Assembly: GCA_001986395.2 (NCBI GenBank)
Contig: MQVO02000016.1
Span: forward strand, 558,001 to 622,000
Source of the DNA: Irpex lacteus
Lineage: Eukaryota; Basidiomycota; Agaricomycetes; Polyporales; Irpicaceae
DNA length: 64,000 nt
Reading direction: 5' to 3'
Part shown: positions 1-13,124 of the stretch, one piece after another
Layout: each line of letters opens with the position of its first letter
How positions within the stretch are numbered: position 1 is the stretch's first letter
Translations under genes and position numbers: made by a program
The notes under the pieces: generated by a model
Database searches by the model: none
Seen by the model: the letters and a program-made list of their open reading frames with translations, nothing else
What the model was told of the DNA's origin: nothing

Positions 1-2035
1 ATACGAAACCGCAACGTCGATACTTTTCTCAATATGCGTTCGCTTCGTAAGATAAGTCGCAAGATGACATGTGGCAGTGGCAAGATCAATACTTTGAATC
101 AGCAGTGATGGTAGAGCGAAGCATTACATGTATCGCAATGCACCAACCTGGCAAGACCTGGAGGCAACCTCGGGCTGTCGCGCGGTTAGCGTAGCTCGGC
201 TTCGGCCTCGGACGTGATCATGATAATTCATCTAGTACGATGAACAATCCTGTGAGACACAAGTCACTGCAAAGTAGGGAATTGAGCACACTTGAACTTC
301 CATAGCCGAGGTGGTCCTCCGTTGACTTTCTCAGCGAGTGTGTCTGCTCGGCTATCTTGGGGCCGCATGATAGCAATCGCCGCCTGACATATAGCAATCG
401 CCGACGATGGCACCATGTCGAATTTCAGTGAACCATAATTGGCAGGGCCGTCTCAGTCGTTTACAGGAGCTCAGTCAGTCTCGTATGTTATTCTGGAGGG
501 ACGACAGGATATACTAATGGTCGAGTGATGGCTATTAGCCTCGTCTAGTGACAAGTGCCCCCAGGCCACTGACCTATTGGCATCTTGATCATGGCTAGCT
601 CTGGTATGCTACATCCGAGTCGATTGCGCTATCCCTATATCCATAGAATATTGACTCTTGAATGCGTTTCTAGTCTTTCAAGTTGAAGGCGCCGCGACTC
701 ACATTGTCACTGTACTGTTTCAAGGAGAACCAAGTACTTGAATGATGTGAAGTTCAAGTTAAAGGGGCCTAAAATGCATCATTGGACATATCAAAGCCCA
801 CTGTTCGAGCTTGGCAGGTCAGAAGATGCGTGTACACTGGCATAGCACTGGCAGATACTTACGCGTATACGAGACTCGGAGGCGGATGTTTGATGACAAG
901 ACTTGACCGGATCATACGGCCCGCTCCAGTTCAGAAGCGCTTAAGTTCAAGTTGTCTTACACCGTTTCAAGTTGATACCACCACGATAGAATGAAGAAAC
1001 TTTTCTTCTACACGCTCGAAACAACTCGGATAGCTGTTTACTAGTACTTCCTAAGCACATAACCCAACGTAGTTCCTGAAGTTTGGAGTTGGGATAAACC
1101 AATAACTGGCCCGAACCTCCGACTCCCATTCCGTCAGATGCGCCCTGGATGGCATTGGGTCGACCAGTCTTGACTGCTTCGTGGTATGCCCGTCAAATTA
1201 TATATATATATATGTGAAGTTAATAACCCTCTCGTATAGAACTCAGCGATGGCGGAGGAATCGACTGCTTTCATCGGCGCAGATAGACGGTGCCGGTATG
1301 TAGCTGGAAATAGCGACCTTTGATGAGTTCTCGTTCCCCACGCGTCAGCGTATCATAACCGGCTGGCGTCGCGGCTGAATTCTGAGGGCTCGCTGGTTGT
1401 TTGCCATAACATGCGCCCGATATTTCTCGTCTTAAAAATGTGTACTGGCACCGCTATGCGTGTTCGAGATCATTGGTATGTGCACATGCCATATGTCATA
1501 TACACTACCGACAACCCTTCACAAAACTCCTCTCCCTCAGGCTATTCACAAAACTACATGTGGTCCGCACTCATCGAAGCTTTGTACACGTGTCACGGGA
1601 GTGCAACGTTCTCTGAGAAGCCGCAGCTCAAACGCCCATGATCCTCTTTGGCTATGTATCCGCAAAATGTAAGCTCAGAAAACTCTTCTGCACGCTTCTG
1701 TACAACCGCCCTGTCATTTTGTTTCTACATGATATGGAGCCGAAGGCACTTTCGACGCGTTCCCTGTACTTAACTCTCAAGCACGACGCCCGCGAAAACT
1801 TAAGGTTCGAGGGGCTGGAAACCACACCTGTTCATGATGGCGTGTAAATTAAAAAGGAACGAGTCAACGCCTACACCTCATGTTAACGGCTCTGCGCTGC
1901 TGTGGTGCATAAGACACCAGCCGTGCATTTGCTCAACCCTGCCCCACTCTGCCCCCATCTTCGAGGTACGCTCATCTGCTAGTTACATTTAAAAAACCTT
2001 GGAGCTAACCAGACTGCAGCAACAGCAGACACACC
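1..2035. other. intergenic, no supported gene
   Basis: Only short unconserved reading frames are seen on either strand. A short TA dinucleotide run lies at about 1199-1213. The last 100 bases are presumably the promoter and 5' UTR of the DUF6535 gene that starts at 2036. Confidence 0.6.
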
Positions 2036-5000
2036 ATGGATTTTTCTTTTCCACCCGGAGCCCACGGCACTGGGACGTACAACACCATCGGAACTGGTAC
2101 AGGCTGGTCAGCAATGGCGCGAATCGTCCGGGAGATTGACGAGCAGAAAATCCAGAACTATAAGGATGATATCGATACCATCCTCGTCTTCGTGAGTTCT
2201 TAAGCTCCATCGACTATGCTACCGCTGATGCTCGTGATGTAGGCCGGTCTCTTCTCCGCGGTGATGACCGCTTTTCTCGTCGAATCCTACCATAACCTCA
2301 GCCAAGATCCGACCCAGGTCATGGTACTCCTCATGCGACAGCTAACGATGCAAACCCATTCTTACGCTATGAATGGCGGATTCCTTAATTCCACTGCCCC
2401 TCCTCTGCCAGACATCCCAGAATTTACGCCGACTACTAACGCCATTCGGGTCAACGTTCTGTGGTTTGCAAGCTTAACGCTCAGTCTCATGAGCGCTTCG
2501 TTTTCCATCTTGGTCAAGCAGTGGTTGCAGGAGTATCTTTCCGGAGAGTTCACTTCGCCCCAGGCTCGCATTCGAATTCGTCACTTTCGCTATCCGGGAT
2601 TGGACGACTGGAAGGTCTTCGAGATCGCGGCCGCCTTACCCCTTGTCCTCCAGCTCTCTCTTGCTCTATTCTTCGTCGGCTTGTGCTTCTTCACAGCTGA
2701 TGTGCACAGCACCGTCGGTCACACCACTCTGCCGCTCGTAGGAGCATGGGCCTTTCTTTTCCTTGTCGTTTCTCTGGCCCCGGCTTTATCACCCCGGTGC
2801 CCGTATAAGACCAGGTTGCTCAAGTCCCCTATGCAGGCACTGCGAAAGGAGATCTTACGTATCATCATGTGGGTGAAGGACGTATCCCTCAAGGACATCA
2901 CACCACTTCCGGAGATATCCAGCAAGTGGTCGTATCAGCTTCTCGCTTACAACGAGGCCGACGCCGCAGGTACTGACGCCAAGGACGTCGATATCTTCAT
3001 CTCAGTCGACTCAATTCAAACGGACGAGCTGCTGCTTAGGGCCATGTGGGATGCTCTCCATCAGACAACACCACAATTTCACGAGGAATATGTCTTTATC
3101 GCTAAGGCTGTCGAGCACCGCTCATCCGGTGGTCACGCGATCCCTGCTGTCTCTGACTCGGATGTGGGCCAGAAACTCGACGGCCTCGACCTAAAAAGCA
3201 TCCCCAAGCAGATGGTCCCGTTTATTTTGACAATTACCTCCGAGATCCTCAAGAAAGAATTGGAACGTCAATTGTCCAGCATCGTCTCGGAGTCTTCCAT
3301 AGACTGGTCTCCAGCGTTGAAAGGGTGTCTCTACCTACTCCTGTCGGAAACAAATGCGGATATTCCTGATGCCGTCGAACAACTCTTTTTGTTCCTCTTT
3401 GACAACCAGCTGCGCTTTAGGGCACTATTCAAGGCCTTAACATCCCTTGCCATGCCTCCCGATTCCTTCTTGCGAGTTCTCGCCCGGCTCCAACCTGCGA
3501 TCACGCGCGCCAATCGGGACAACCTGCTTGACATTCTAGCTTCCCTTATGCGGTCCTTTTTCTGCTCCTCGCCTGATCACAGTCATATCGCACTCATAGA
3601 TGTCGTCAAAGATCATCTGGATAGTAACTCGTCGCAGCATGTCAGCGCGATGGTCAAGTTGGTGATCTCACTGACGAAAAATGCAATTGTACTATCTACG
3701 GAAAAATCACATCCATCTTGGACGGCAGGTGCAAACGTCTTTCTGTTCCAACTTTACGGCCTCGACGCTGCAGCATCGGACCAGTGCCGCGATGATATTG
3801 TAGAGTTTGTTCGATTCTTCCTTGTCGACTGGAAAAACCTCCTTATCACATTCGCTCCCATGTTTTCGATGCACAACAGAGGGTATGAACTAATAGAAGA
3901 AAGTGCACGCTGGGCAAGCATCCAAGCCGCTGTGTCATCCAATCCTTCCGGTGAGTATGCATTATTCTAGACGGCTGTGCTTAATACATCCTTACCATGA
4001 TTTCATAGAACTTGCAGAAATATTAGACAATTTCAGAAAGTCTGCATCCGTTCATGCAAACAAGGATGTTTTCGAAGAAGACGAGAGTACTCCTGGACAT
4101 TGGCACTGTATAGACCCTCTTCACGCAAGTCTAGTCTTCCTGCGCTTACTAAAGGCCTTGAGAGAGAACGGAACGTCTCTCGAAGAGCACGCACACGTCA
4201 TTCGTGGATTCTTCATAGCGATCGAGGAGGGATTGGAGACTTTGGCAAGCATGCACAAGTTATGGAAGGAAGACTATCGCACTTCTGCCAAAGGTTGCCT
4301 AGAGCTGGTCAAGGAGCTCGATGTTCCCCGACCACCAGAATATTGGGACCATGACGCCTTCGTGGAATGGGCAATCGACGTCTCCGCCGACGATAGCAAT
4401 AGCCTTTTCCCTGACATATTTCTCTGGAACGTCGCGTTATACCTACCAGAAGAGGAGTCAGACTTGTGCAGTCCTCGTATCCGTCGCATGTGGCTTCTTC
4501 AATTCAAGTCCTCATCCAGCGCAACGGCGGCAGAAGAAACAACTGCATCACTCCTGAAACTATTACAAAGTCGTAGTCAACAAGAAGACATCGATTCGTT
4601 CCTCGACTTGAGGAGTCTTCCAGAAGAGACTGTGACGGTCGCCATGGCTATGGCTACGGCCATGCTCAAGAAGGAGATTAACCGTCAGTCAACTCCCGAT
4701 CCTAAAATCGCTATTGATTGGTCGCCCTGGATGGAGGACTGTGTGTACATTTTGCTTTCGTTGACAGCACACCCCATGCCCGGAGTTGCGGACGAGCTTC
4801 TCTCGTCTCTGTTAGGCCCTGTCTTCGTCTCAAGGATCCAGGGGTTTTTCAAGGCCCTTACCGCGCGCGTCCCAGTTACAAGTGCCGACGGCTTCTCACA
4901 TGTCATTCAACGACTCCATGGCACACTCTCTATCCTTGAAGGGGGTTATCTGCTCGGCCATTTGGAGCTCCTCATGCAGCACTATTTTTGCCCTCCAGGA

Positions 5001-6050
5001 GCTAATCACGAGCGCGAGACTCTCATCGATATCATACGCGACCATCAGGAAATACCACCGCAGCATGTCAGCGCGATGGTCAGGATGTTGATCTCACTGG
5101 TCAAAAATGCAATGATATCTCCGGAAGAAAGTTATCCATCTTGGGGGGAATATGCAGTCGGCTTTCTATTCCAACTTTACGGCCTCGACGCGGCCACACC
5201 GGACCAGTGTCGCGCTGATATTGTAGAGTTTGTTCGATTCTTCCTTCTTAGATGGAAATATGTCTCTACCATATTCAATCCCATGTTTTCGATGTACGGC
5301 ACACGGTACGAACTAATACGGGAGAGTGCACGCGAGGCAGTCATCCAAGCCGCTGTAACATCTAGTCCTTCCGGTGAGTGTATATCATTCTGGACGATTG
5401 TAGTATATTCTTATCGTGATTCGATAGAACTTGCCGAAATACTAGACAATTTCAGAGACTCCGCATCCGTTGATGCAAATAGTAGTGTATTTAGCGAAGA
5501 CGAGGGGATCCATGGACATTGGAACCGCATAGACCCTCTCCACGCAAGCCTGGTCTTCCTGCGCTTACTAAAGGCCTTGAGGGAGAACGGAACATCTCTC
5601 GAAGAGCACAAGGACGTCATCCGCAGGTTCTTCACAGCGATAGAGGAAGGCTTAGAGGCCGTAGCGGACATGCATCAGTTATGGAAGGTAGACTATCGGG
5701 CTTCGGCCATACGCTGTCTGGAGCTCGTGAGCGAGCTTGATGTTTGCAAGCCACCAGCTGACGAAGATCCCGAAGCGTTCGATGAGCGGACACAAAAGCC
5801 CTCAATGCCGGAAATCTCGGATTCCTTTATAGAGAAAATCGCACTGTACCTCCCCGGACCACAAGAAGAATTTCTGGTTAGCCATCGTATCCGTCGCCTG
5901 CTATTACCTCGAACAGTCTCGGGCGACAAACCAATAGCTGAGGCCACAGTCATTCCATCAGAAATCTTGCATTTCGGCCTGAGACGCCCTGAGAGCGTGT
6001 CTCAGGAGTTCTCAGGTCGTCTCAGTGCGATTTGGTCAGGCCGCGCTTAA
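2036..6050 (+). CDS. DUF6535 multi-pass membrane protein, 3' end displaced by a transposon
   Basis: Model: join(2036-2191, 2243-3950, 4009-5373, 5428-6050). The start lies in ACACCATGG and exon 1 joins exon 2 in phase 0. Residues about 15-240 look like the basidiomycete DUF6535 domain: a conserved N-terminal segment, a first membrane helix at about 46-66, and three more at about 103-126, 180-203 and 212-236, including the conserved VKQWLQEY stretch. The function of DUF6535 is not known. The long soluble part is made of two tandem copies of a helical unit (3205-4495 and 4625-5905), each with a short intron at the same site (58 and 54 nt). From 5974 the frame runs into the left inverted repeat of the Plavaka element, so the last ~25 codons and the stop at 6048-6050 are transposon sequence. 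The native tail is probably at 13145-13730. Exon calls are by eye. Confidence 0.82.
3205..4495 (+). repeat. internal tandem duplication, copy A
   Basis: First copy of the ~1.3-kb unit inside the DUF6535 gene. Landmarks shared with copy B are IDWSP, QHVSAMV, FLFQLYGLDAA, DIVEFVRFFL, PMFSM, the phase-1 intron after SPSG/NPSG, and DPLHASLVFLRLLKALREN. Nucleotide identity is very high around 4115-4190, which suggests a recent event or gene conversion. The edges are approximate. Confidence 0.8.
4625..5905 (+). repeat. internal tandem duplication, copy B
   Basis: Second copy of the unit, with the same motif order and an intron (5374-5427) at the same position as in copy A. This intron is 54 nt long, divisible by three and free of in-frame stops, so retaining it would not break the frame. 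Copy B ends just before the transposon insertion. Edges are approximate. Confidence 0.8.
5974..5994 (+). repeat. left terminal inverted repeat
   Basis: Reads TCGGCCTGAG, then A, then CGCCCTGAGA. The reverse complement of 13125-13144 gives the same two blocks without the middle A. Outward of the repeat the flanks resemble each other only weakly (GCATT against GCACTG). Confidence 0.85.
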
Positions 6051-6217
6051 ATTGGCCTCAGTCCTCGTCACATCTCACGCTCGATCACCCTCAGTTCGTC
6101 AGATTGTCAGGTCACTCAGCTTTTTCACGGTCAGCGCTCAGCCGTGGTCAGACTTTCAGAACGTTCAGAAGTTAGATGGTATAATACGAGCAGCTGTACA
6201 GTAAATATTGATTTATC

Positions 6218-8788
6218 CTACAAACCTCCGAGCCCGTCGCTATTGAAGCCGTCGTAATTGTCGTCGTCGTCCCCTGCATTCAAGATAGGTGAGCTCGGCA
6301 CGGTTATGATGTGTGTATCGTCGTCATCGATCGAAGGGCCCGCGCCTCGAGTAGTGTTGCTTGAATTGTTACCCTTATACTGGGATGCTCGACAGAGGAA
6401 TTCTTCTCTGCGTCGTGCCTTGTTCGGTCGCATATACACGCTGGTTACCGTTGCGGAATGTTGGTCAAAGGGACTGGTCCCATTGGCGTTCTTCCGTTGC
6501 ACGTTGCTCTTGCTGAATTTCTCGGTAACTTCGACTCTGCTCCCCGACTCCCACATCTTGAATGCACGTTGTACCTGTTATTGATCCCCAATTCAGCATC
6601 CGCGTCCATCGCGGAGATCAGAAAACGTACCGCGCAAGCCGCCATCACCAACGCGCCTTGGGGGAACTTGCCCAACGTGAGGCCGTTTGCCTCGATATCG
6701 ATCTCGTCTCGCAGAGCATTGAGGAGGTCCGCGTTGTCGAGGATTGATGCTTGACATAACCGAAGATGCTCTGCCAGGACTGTCAGCACACAGGGGGCTT
6801 GCAAAACATCGACATGGTGAGTGTGGGCACTGTTATCACAGTGGACAGTCTGCACGGAGTTGCGGTTGGTTCTGAATTAGCTCAGAAAGATATATGCATT
6901 TGATCACTTACGTTCTCGCTGTCAGGAGCAGTCGCAGCGTGATACAATTCCCCATCGCTTCGTAACGCGCGCGCTACTAAACCTTTTATTTGCGCAGGCT
7001 GAGCGCGCAAGGGGCGCATCCGTTTGTCCACGTACTCGACAGCCATCTTCCAGAGTCTCGATCTTGCATCGTAGAGGATTTGACGTGCCTGCAAGTGGTA
7101 TGATTAGTACTACTAGTGCTTCTGTAAAGGTATGTCTTTAATATACCCTTAAATAGATTTGACAAGATTTATTGGCGACAGTGTAGTGCTTGGCCGGGTG
7201 GATTTGGCGAATGACTACTTGAAGAGCCGTTTCGAAGAACTCGGTACCTCCGTAATCGAGCTCCCACATATCGACTTGACGTCCATAAAGGTCAGTAAGC
7301 GTAGCGGCTACTCTTCCGACAAACAACATTAAATCGGGTCGAATCCAGATGGCGATGTTCCTCAGCGCGAGAGACTTGTCCGCCGCCTTTTCTGTCCTCG
7401 CTGCGCGTGAGGTCTTCTTCGTCACAACTCCCACCGGCTGCGGCTCGTCGTCGTCAATCTCAACAAGCTAATGGTGGTGGATGTGAGTGTAGTTTAACTC
7501 AAGTTCTCGACACGCACCTGACGATTGTAGACATGCCTGCTACCGCTACCCCCTGATGGTCGATGGACAACGACATCTGTGTCATCAAACCCACTGATTT
7601 CTTCATCGGCCTTACGCTCGGCTCTTGCTCGACGATTCGTGTCAGACGACGTTGAGATCTTCTCGTGCTTAGCGCTTTGCACAGACTCTTTGCGAAGCGT
7701 TGAACGCCAGTTGTCCGGCAAAGCTGAGTTAGGGAGACTCGTGATACGTGCTTGATTGCTGAATAGAGCGTAGTAGGCAAGTATTCATTCTGAAGCATCT
7801 GAAGACTTACCCAGTGGCGATCTTCTCCTTCTGGGGTGGACGACTGAAACTATGATGTCCTTGTGATGCCGACGCCGAAGGTTGAACTCGAGATGTATCG
7901 ATGTTTCCCCAGACTCGTTCGCTCTCAGCTTTTCGCTTGTCCCTGGCGGAAAGCTTTCCTAGCTAAGTATTTCTGAGTTTCAATCCTATACCGTGAGTTC
8001 GAACCAAACGCTTACTCCTTGTTTGGCAGGACCCTGAGCCTCACCGGAGTTAACTTCCAGCTCATACTCCGACTCACTCCCGAGCCCATCTTCCCTTTGC
8101 TCATGCTCAAAAGCATCCCGGCGATGCTGGCTAGCGTTAAGGTAGGAGTTAACTTGCATATTGTTTACCTGATTCTGACGACTTGTGCGTTGGTTGTGAT
8201 CTAGTCGCCCAGAAGTCAAGTGAGTAGAAGGACTCGTAATATCAGCCTTCATAACTAACCCCCACGATACACCAGATTATTATTATGCTCCTCCTCAGTC
8301 AGCATTCGAGTGTTGAATAACTTAGATAGCGTTGCCGAGCCGAGAGCCTCAAGGTGAGCTTCATGTTCCTGTGCGTCTTGCCTTGCATCGGATTTTGACT
8401 TCTTTTCGGCTCGTTTGGCAGCAGCTGTAGCCTGAACCTCGGCCTGTGTCCGTCTCGCCATGCCAGCGGACTTGGCTGGGTGTGGATCGTTGGTGCGACG
8501 TGTACCGTAGGAATGCTGCTGAATTCCAGAAGTTGAGACATCGGGTGAAGCACCTTGCAAGCCTGTTGCCTGAGAATACCGGACGAGGCTGCTATCGTCA
8601 GGGTTTGTTGTGACCTTTGGTGCTCGTTTACCCGTGGGACGTTTGGCAGGAGGCTTCGCGTCTGAGGCACTGCCGGTTCTTCCTCGCTTCCGCTGGCGCT
8701 GAGTTACAGGGAGCTGAGTTAAGGAAGGGTCAAGCATGGTATCGGGGTCGAGTTGGGCTAGGGAACGTGTCTGGCGACGACCAGCCAT
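6218..8788 (-). CDS. Plavaka-associated accessory protein, unknown function
   Basis: Model, complement: 8260-8788, 8016-8200, 7811-7962, 7518-7758, 7147-7467, 6912-7088, 6631-6849, 6218-6574. The exons keep frame and give 726 residues. The N-terminus is basic and low-complexity (MAGRRQTRSLAQ, then K/R/S/T-rich), which suggests a nuclear, DNA-binding tail. The middle is mixed and charged, with the RITSLPNSALP segment. The conserved-looking core (from exon 5 to the start of exon 8, about residues 370-620) includes DLYGRQVDMWELDYGG, ARQILYDARSRLWKM and a final AFKMWESG block. The C-terminus is acidic and Asp-rich. I recall similar uncharacterised proteins beside Plavaka transposases in other Agaricomycetes, but I know of no assigned function. 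It is transcribed away from the transposase across a 172-bp gap and is probably a second component of transposition. Splice choices for exons 1, 2 and 7 are the least certain. Confidence 0.72.
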
Positions 8789-8960
8789 GTCTGCGAAGAC
8801 AGGAGACAGTGGTGGGGGAAAGCGACGCGGAAAACTTTGCGGGAGTGAAGGTGAGTCAGCGGCCTATTTCGGAAATGCGACCCAAACAGTGCAATACACT
8901 TGCCAGGTCGTCGTCGCCGTTCATTTCTCACAAACTAAGTCCCACAGATACTATAGCACC
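8789..8960. promoter_or_regulatory. divergent promoter between the two transposon genes
   Basis: This 172-bp gap separates the start codons of the accessory gene (8788, minus) and the transposase (8961, plus), so both must be driven from here or from overlapping 5' sequence. No specific core element is recognisable. Confidence 0.5.
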
Positions 8961-11900
8961 ATGGCAATCAGGTGTTCTGACTGCCCGCTCACGTTTAAGT
9001 CACAAAGATCGCTCAAGATACACTGGAATGGCCTTCATGCACGACCCCTGCCCATCAGAAAAAACTCTACGTACCGCTATCACCCCCATCTGACAGGTTC
9101 GTACAACAGTATACAAACGAGGTAAAAGCTGACCTTGACTCTCACGGACGCAGCCCGGCCATGCGACGAAGACGGCAACTACCTCCCTCTGAATTCTCCA
9201 CCCCCACCTCGACCACACGAAGAACAATGGGCACCTTTCGAATCACGCTCCTCATTTGAAACTGCCGAGTTAGTTTTCGAAAAGGTTGAGATGTCGAAAG
9301 GGGAGATTGACCGGCTGCTTCAAATATGGGCTGCGCACGACGTCGAGCTGGGACGTGAACCACACACCCCATTCAAATCGCACAAAGACTTGTTCGAAAC
9401 GATCGACGAAATCGACATTACTCGTCTATCCTGGCAGGCGTTCAATATTAGGTTTATCGGAGAGGTCGACGACAACTCGCCATCATGGAAGCGCGAAACG
9501 TACACCATATACACCCGTAGCACCCTTGATGTCCTCCGATCTATGCTGCAAAACCCGCAATTCGACGGTCATTTCGATTACCGCCCGTTTGAAGAGTACG
9601 TGGGACCAAACCAGCGACAGTGGGGTAATCTCATGTCCGGCACTTGGGTGTGGAAGCAGGCGGTGAGTCCAATCATGTCTTGCATACGTACACCATGCAC
9701 TGACATTAGTATGACAAAGTCTACTATTGCGCAAGATCCTATGACGCACGGGGCCATGCTTTGTCCAGTCATAGGTGGTGCTGACAAGACGACAGTCTCC
9801 GTTGCCACTGGACATATCGAGTACCACCCCGTGTATACCTCTTGCGGTAATCTTACCAATACCATGAGGCGAGCACATCGCGAGTCCGTGGTTCCTACTG
9901 CATTCCTCGCAATCCCCAAAGGTATTTGTGTCATAGAGTCTTAGCTCCAAGAACAATAGTGCTCGACTGACACCTTTGTCTAGCCTCCCGAGAGCATGAC
10001 GATGATGACGAATTTCGTCTCTTCAAGAAGCAACTGTATCATGCATCCCTGGCGAAGATTTACGAGCCCTTAAAAGAAGGAATGTCGACACCTCAAGTGA
10101 TGCTGTGTCCCGATGGGCATTACCGCCGTGTCATCTTTGAACTCGGTCCATTCATTGCAGACTATCCAGAGCAAGTAATGTTGTCTGGAATCGTACAAGG
10201 ATGGTGCCCCAAGTAAGTAGCCGTGTTTTGTTGAAAACCGATTATCAACTCGGAGCAGATTCTGAGAAAGACGGTTGTATCCTAGGTGTTTGTCCCCCAG
10301 TGATAGATTAGACAATGTCGGGCGTCCACGCTTTCGTGAAGCATCCGAAGCGATGCGACAGTATTTCAACAACGACGTGCTCTGGGACGTTTTTGGGCTT
10401 GCTCCCGGTGTAATTGTAAGTCATTTGCACATTGGTTCGTTATGCTTCTTGCCGACGAGACTTTCAGCCGTACACATCACGCTTTCCTCGTGCGGATATA
10501 CATGAGCTTCTTTCGCCGGATATCCTGCATCAATTAGTGAAGGGGACTTTCAAAGATCACCTCGTTACCTGGGTAGAAGAATATCTGATTCTGGAGCACG
10601 GAGCTGCGAGAGCCAAGCAGATTATGGACGACATCGACCGACGGTAAGTTGATGGTTATAACGAGCATTGCTGGGTTCGAATCTGATCAGATAACTCAGA
10701 ATTGCAGCAGCCCCTGCCTTTCCTGGACTGCGACGCTTTCCCGAAGGACGCAACTTCAAACAATGGACAGGTAACGATTCCAAGGCACTAATGAAGGTAA
10801 GATATCAGATATCTGGTATATACCTTGTGTTTACTGGACTGAGTATCCGTCACGTAGGTTTTCCTTCCTGCAATCGCTGGACATGTCCCGGATCGCATGG
10901 TACAGGCAATACACGCCTTCCTGGACTTTTGTTACCTTGTACGCCGCAACTCACATACCACTGATACTCTTCAACAACTCGACGCCGCACTGAACCGATT
11001 CAATGCATTACGTGCTGTGTTCGAAGATCTTGGTGTGCGACCTAATGGGTTTAATTTGCCACGTCAACACTCTCTCGTCCACTATGTCCGTGGTATCCAA
11101 CTCTTTGGCTCCCCCAATGGCCTTTGTTCGTCCATCACCGAGTCCCGGCACATCACAGCTGTCAAGAAGCCATGGCGACGTTCGAATCGTTCAAACGCGC
11201 TTCAACAGATGCTAGAAACAAACACACGATTGAGTAAGTTGGCGGCGGCGCGAGCGGAGTTTGCCAGACGTGGCATGCTTCGCACAGATGTCTTGACAGC
11301 AGCGCGCATCACCACTGGTCTTGAGGACGAAGAGGACGCAGACCCCGAAGATCACTATAGACAGGGTGGGGCAAACGTTGCGGATGATGAAGGCGATGTT
11401 GGGGAACATCAGGGACCGGCGGTCACCTCGTTCTTCCGTCTGCCAAAGCGACATAGTAAGCACACTTCAATATATGGTCAAGGCGCAGCTGACTCTCTAT
11501 AGCTGAGAAGTGCAACGTGCGGGTAATGGCATTAAAACTTGGTCAGCCGAGGCTCCAAGAACTGTGCCGACGTTTTCTTTACGGTCAGCTATACCCAGAT
11601 GCGCCGACACCACCCGAAGACGTCGACCTCGATGAGTGTCCTCGTTTCACTGGTAACGTCGCACGCTTTGAATCTGGCCGATCTATCTATTATGCGCCAA
11701 CAGAAGACTGCGGATTTTCAGGTATGCACCGTCAAATCATTCGCAGTACGGCCTCTTGGAGGAAAAGCTACGCAAGATATGATACGGTCCTCATTGATAT
11801 TGGCGACGAAGACGATCCGATGCATGGGATGGCGATCGGACGAGTGCTTGCCTTCCTGCGGCTCTCGCACAACGATGTCCGATACGACACTGCGCTTGTG

Positions 11901-12158
11901 GAGTGGTTCTTACCTGTGGGGAACGAGCCGGATGCAGTAACGGGTATGTGGGTTGTGAAACCAGAGCTGCAATGCGGTGAGCGAAACGTAGGAATGGTGC
12001 ACGTCGAGAGCATTGTGAGAGGGATCCACGTAATAGGTGTATATGGGAGACGGATGATTCCTAAAGATTTCCATTTTTCTTTCACTCACGACGCGTTTCG
12101 CTTGTTCTACGTAAATCACTTCATTGACTATCATGCGCATGAATTAGTTCCACAATAA
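8961..12158 (+). CDS. Plavaka transposase with N-terminal C2H2 zinc finger
   Basis: Model: join(8961-9096, 9154-9662, 9720-9921, 9984-10212, 10286-10415, 10468-10643, 10700-10796, 10858-11455, 11503-12158), 910 residues with every junction in frame. The protein opens with a C2H2 finger (C-x2-C, then two His, residues about 5-26), a probable DNA-binding module. The core is typical of the Plavaka family (Pfam Plavaka transposase, RNase H-like fold): GADKTTVSVATG, a GN..N..RRAHRES block, AFLAIPK, LCPDGHYRRVI, GWCPKCLSP, and the LVKGTFKDHLVTWVEEYL and SITESRHITAVKKPWRRS blocks. The acidic insert before exon 9 is followed by a C-terminal domain of about 220 residues. Acceptor 9719 was chosen over 9709 because only it keeps the conserved frame. 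The enzyme presumably acts on the inverted repeats at 5974 and 13144. Confidence 0.9.
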
Positions 12159-13124
12159 CCTTATCATCTCACGTTGTGTAGTGCATTATCCGAGTCGATG
12201 CCTCTTTCTTGGTGAGTTCAGCCCTCGAGCGCTAACATCGAAGGTATAATACCGCCGCGCGAGTTGCTTTCATTTTCTTACCGCAACCACCACTACCAGC
12301 ACCATCGCCGACTCACTAAGCTCGCCATCTCATAGACTCCCTTTCTCTGACGGCCGTGCTATCACAGCTTGAACGTTGTTACGTGGCATGCAAGCGTCGC
12401 TTTCAATCAACTAGGCTTTCCTCTCGACACAGCGACGACACTACCTCCGGAGGATGGAAAATGAGAAGTTACGCCCCACCTACCTCTCACGCCCATACCC
12501 TATACGGCTACCTTGTACGCAAGACTCTCAAGATTGAATCTGCTCGCTTTGGGTAACAAGGGGACGGGTGATGGGGCTTGTGGGTCGATGGCAATGGCTC
12601 CGATTGCTAAGTACTGGGTGAGTTTTTGCACATTCGCACCCTCGAAAATCTGTTTGACGGTGCATGCTTGCCTAGGCTGTGTGGAGACCGTGCTATGCGC
12701 TCATTATGCAGTGCACACAGTGCACGGAATATGCGGAAATGTAGAATATTTCCCATGTGCCATGCAGCATGCTACTGTGCAGGGATGGCCCTTGGGCAGA
12801 CGTAGCCAGTTCGGGTCTTGTGGCCACTTTTGCATACGTCCCGTTTCACGGTATCCTGTGCACGCACCCCCAAATCCACTCGTGTCATTGTTGGCTTCAA
12901 GTGCGTTTTATTGGATAGATATTCGACTCACAACACTGCCGTTTCCGTGCACTAATCACCAGCATTATCTTGTATATAGATATGTAATTATATAGTGATA
13001 CTATTCATTGTCTATCAACCTATTGTGAGTTATGCTTTGAGTATGGTATGTGAGGCAGTGCGTAATCCTACATCGGCTCTGAAGACCTGCGGCGCTGGCG
13101 ATCACTGAGCGATCTGACTACAAA
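12159..13124. other. non-coding right arm of the Plavaka element
   Basis: About 970 bases between the transposase stop and the right inverted repeat. No frame resembles a known protein. It contains a short symmetrical GTGCAC-rich patch near 12711-12724 and, towards the end, the CTGAG/CTCAG words shared with the left end. Confidence 0.55.

Noticed and set aside
1199..1213. TA dinucleotide run as a regulatory or replication element
   Set aside because: It is a short simple repeat with no supporting context.
10644..10699. GGTTCGAATC word resembling a tRNA T-loop
   Set aside because: It lies in a transposase intron and lacks the acceptor, D-arm and anticodon-arm pairing. No convincing tRNA was found in the window.
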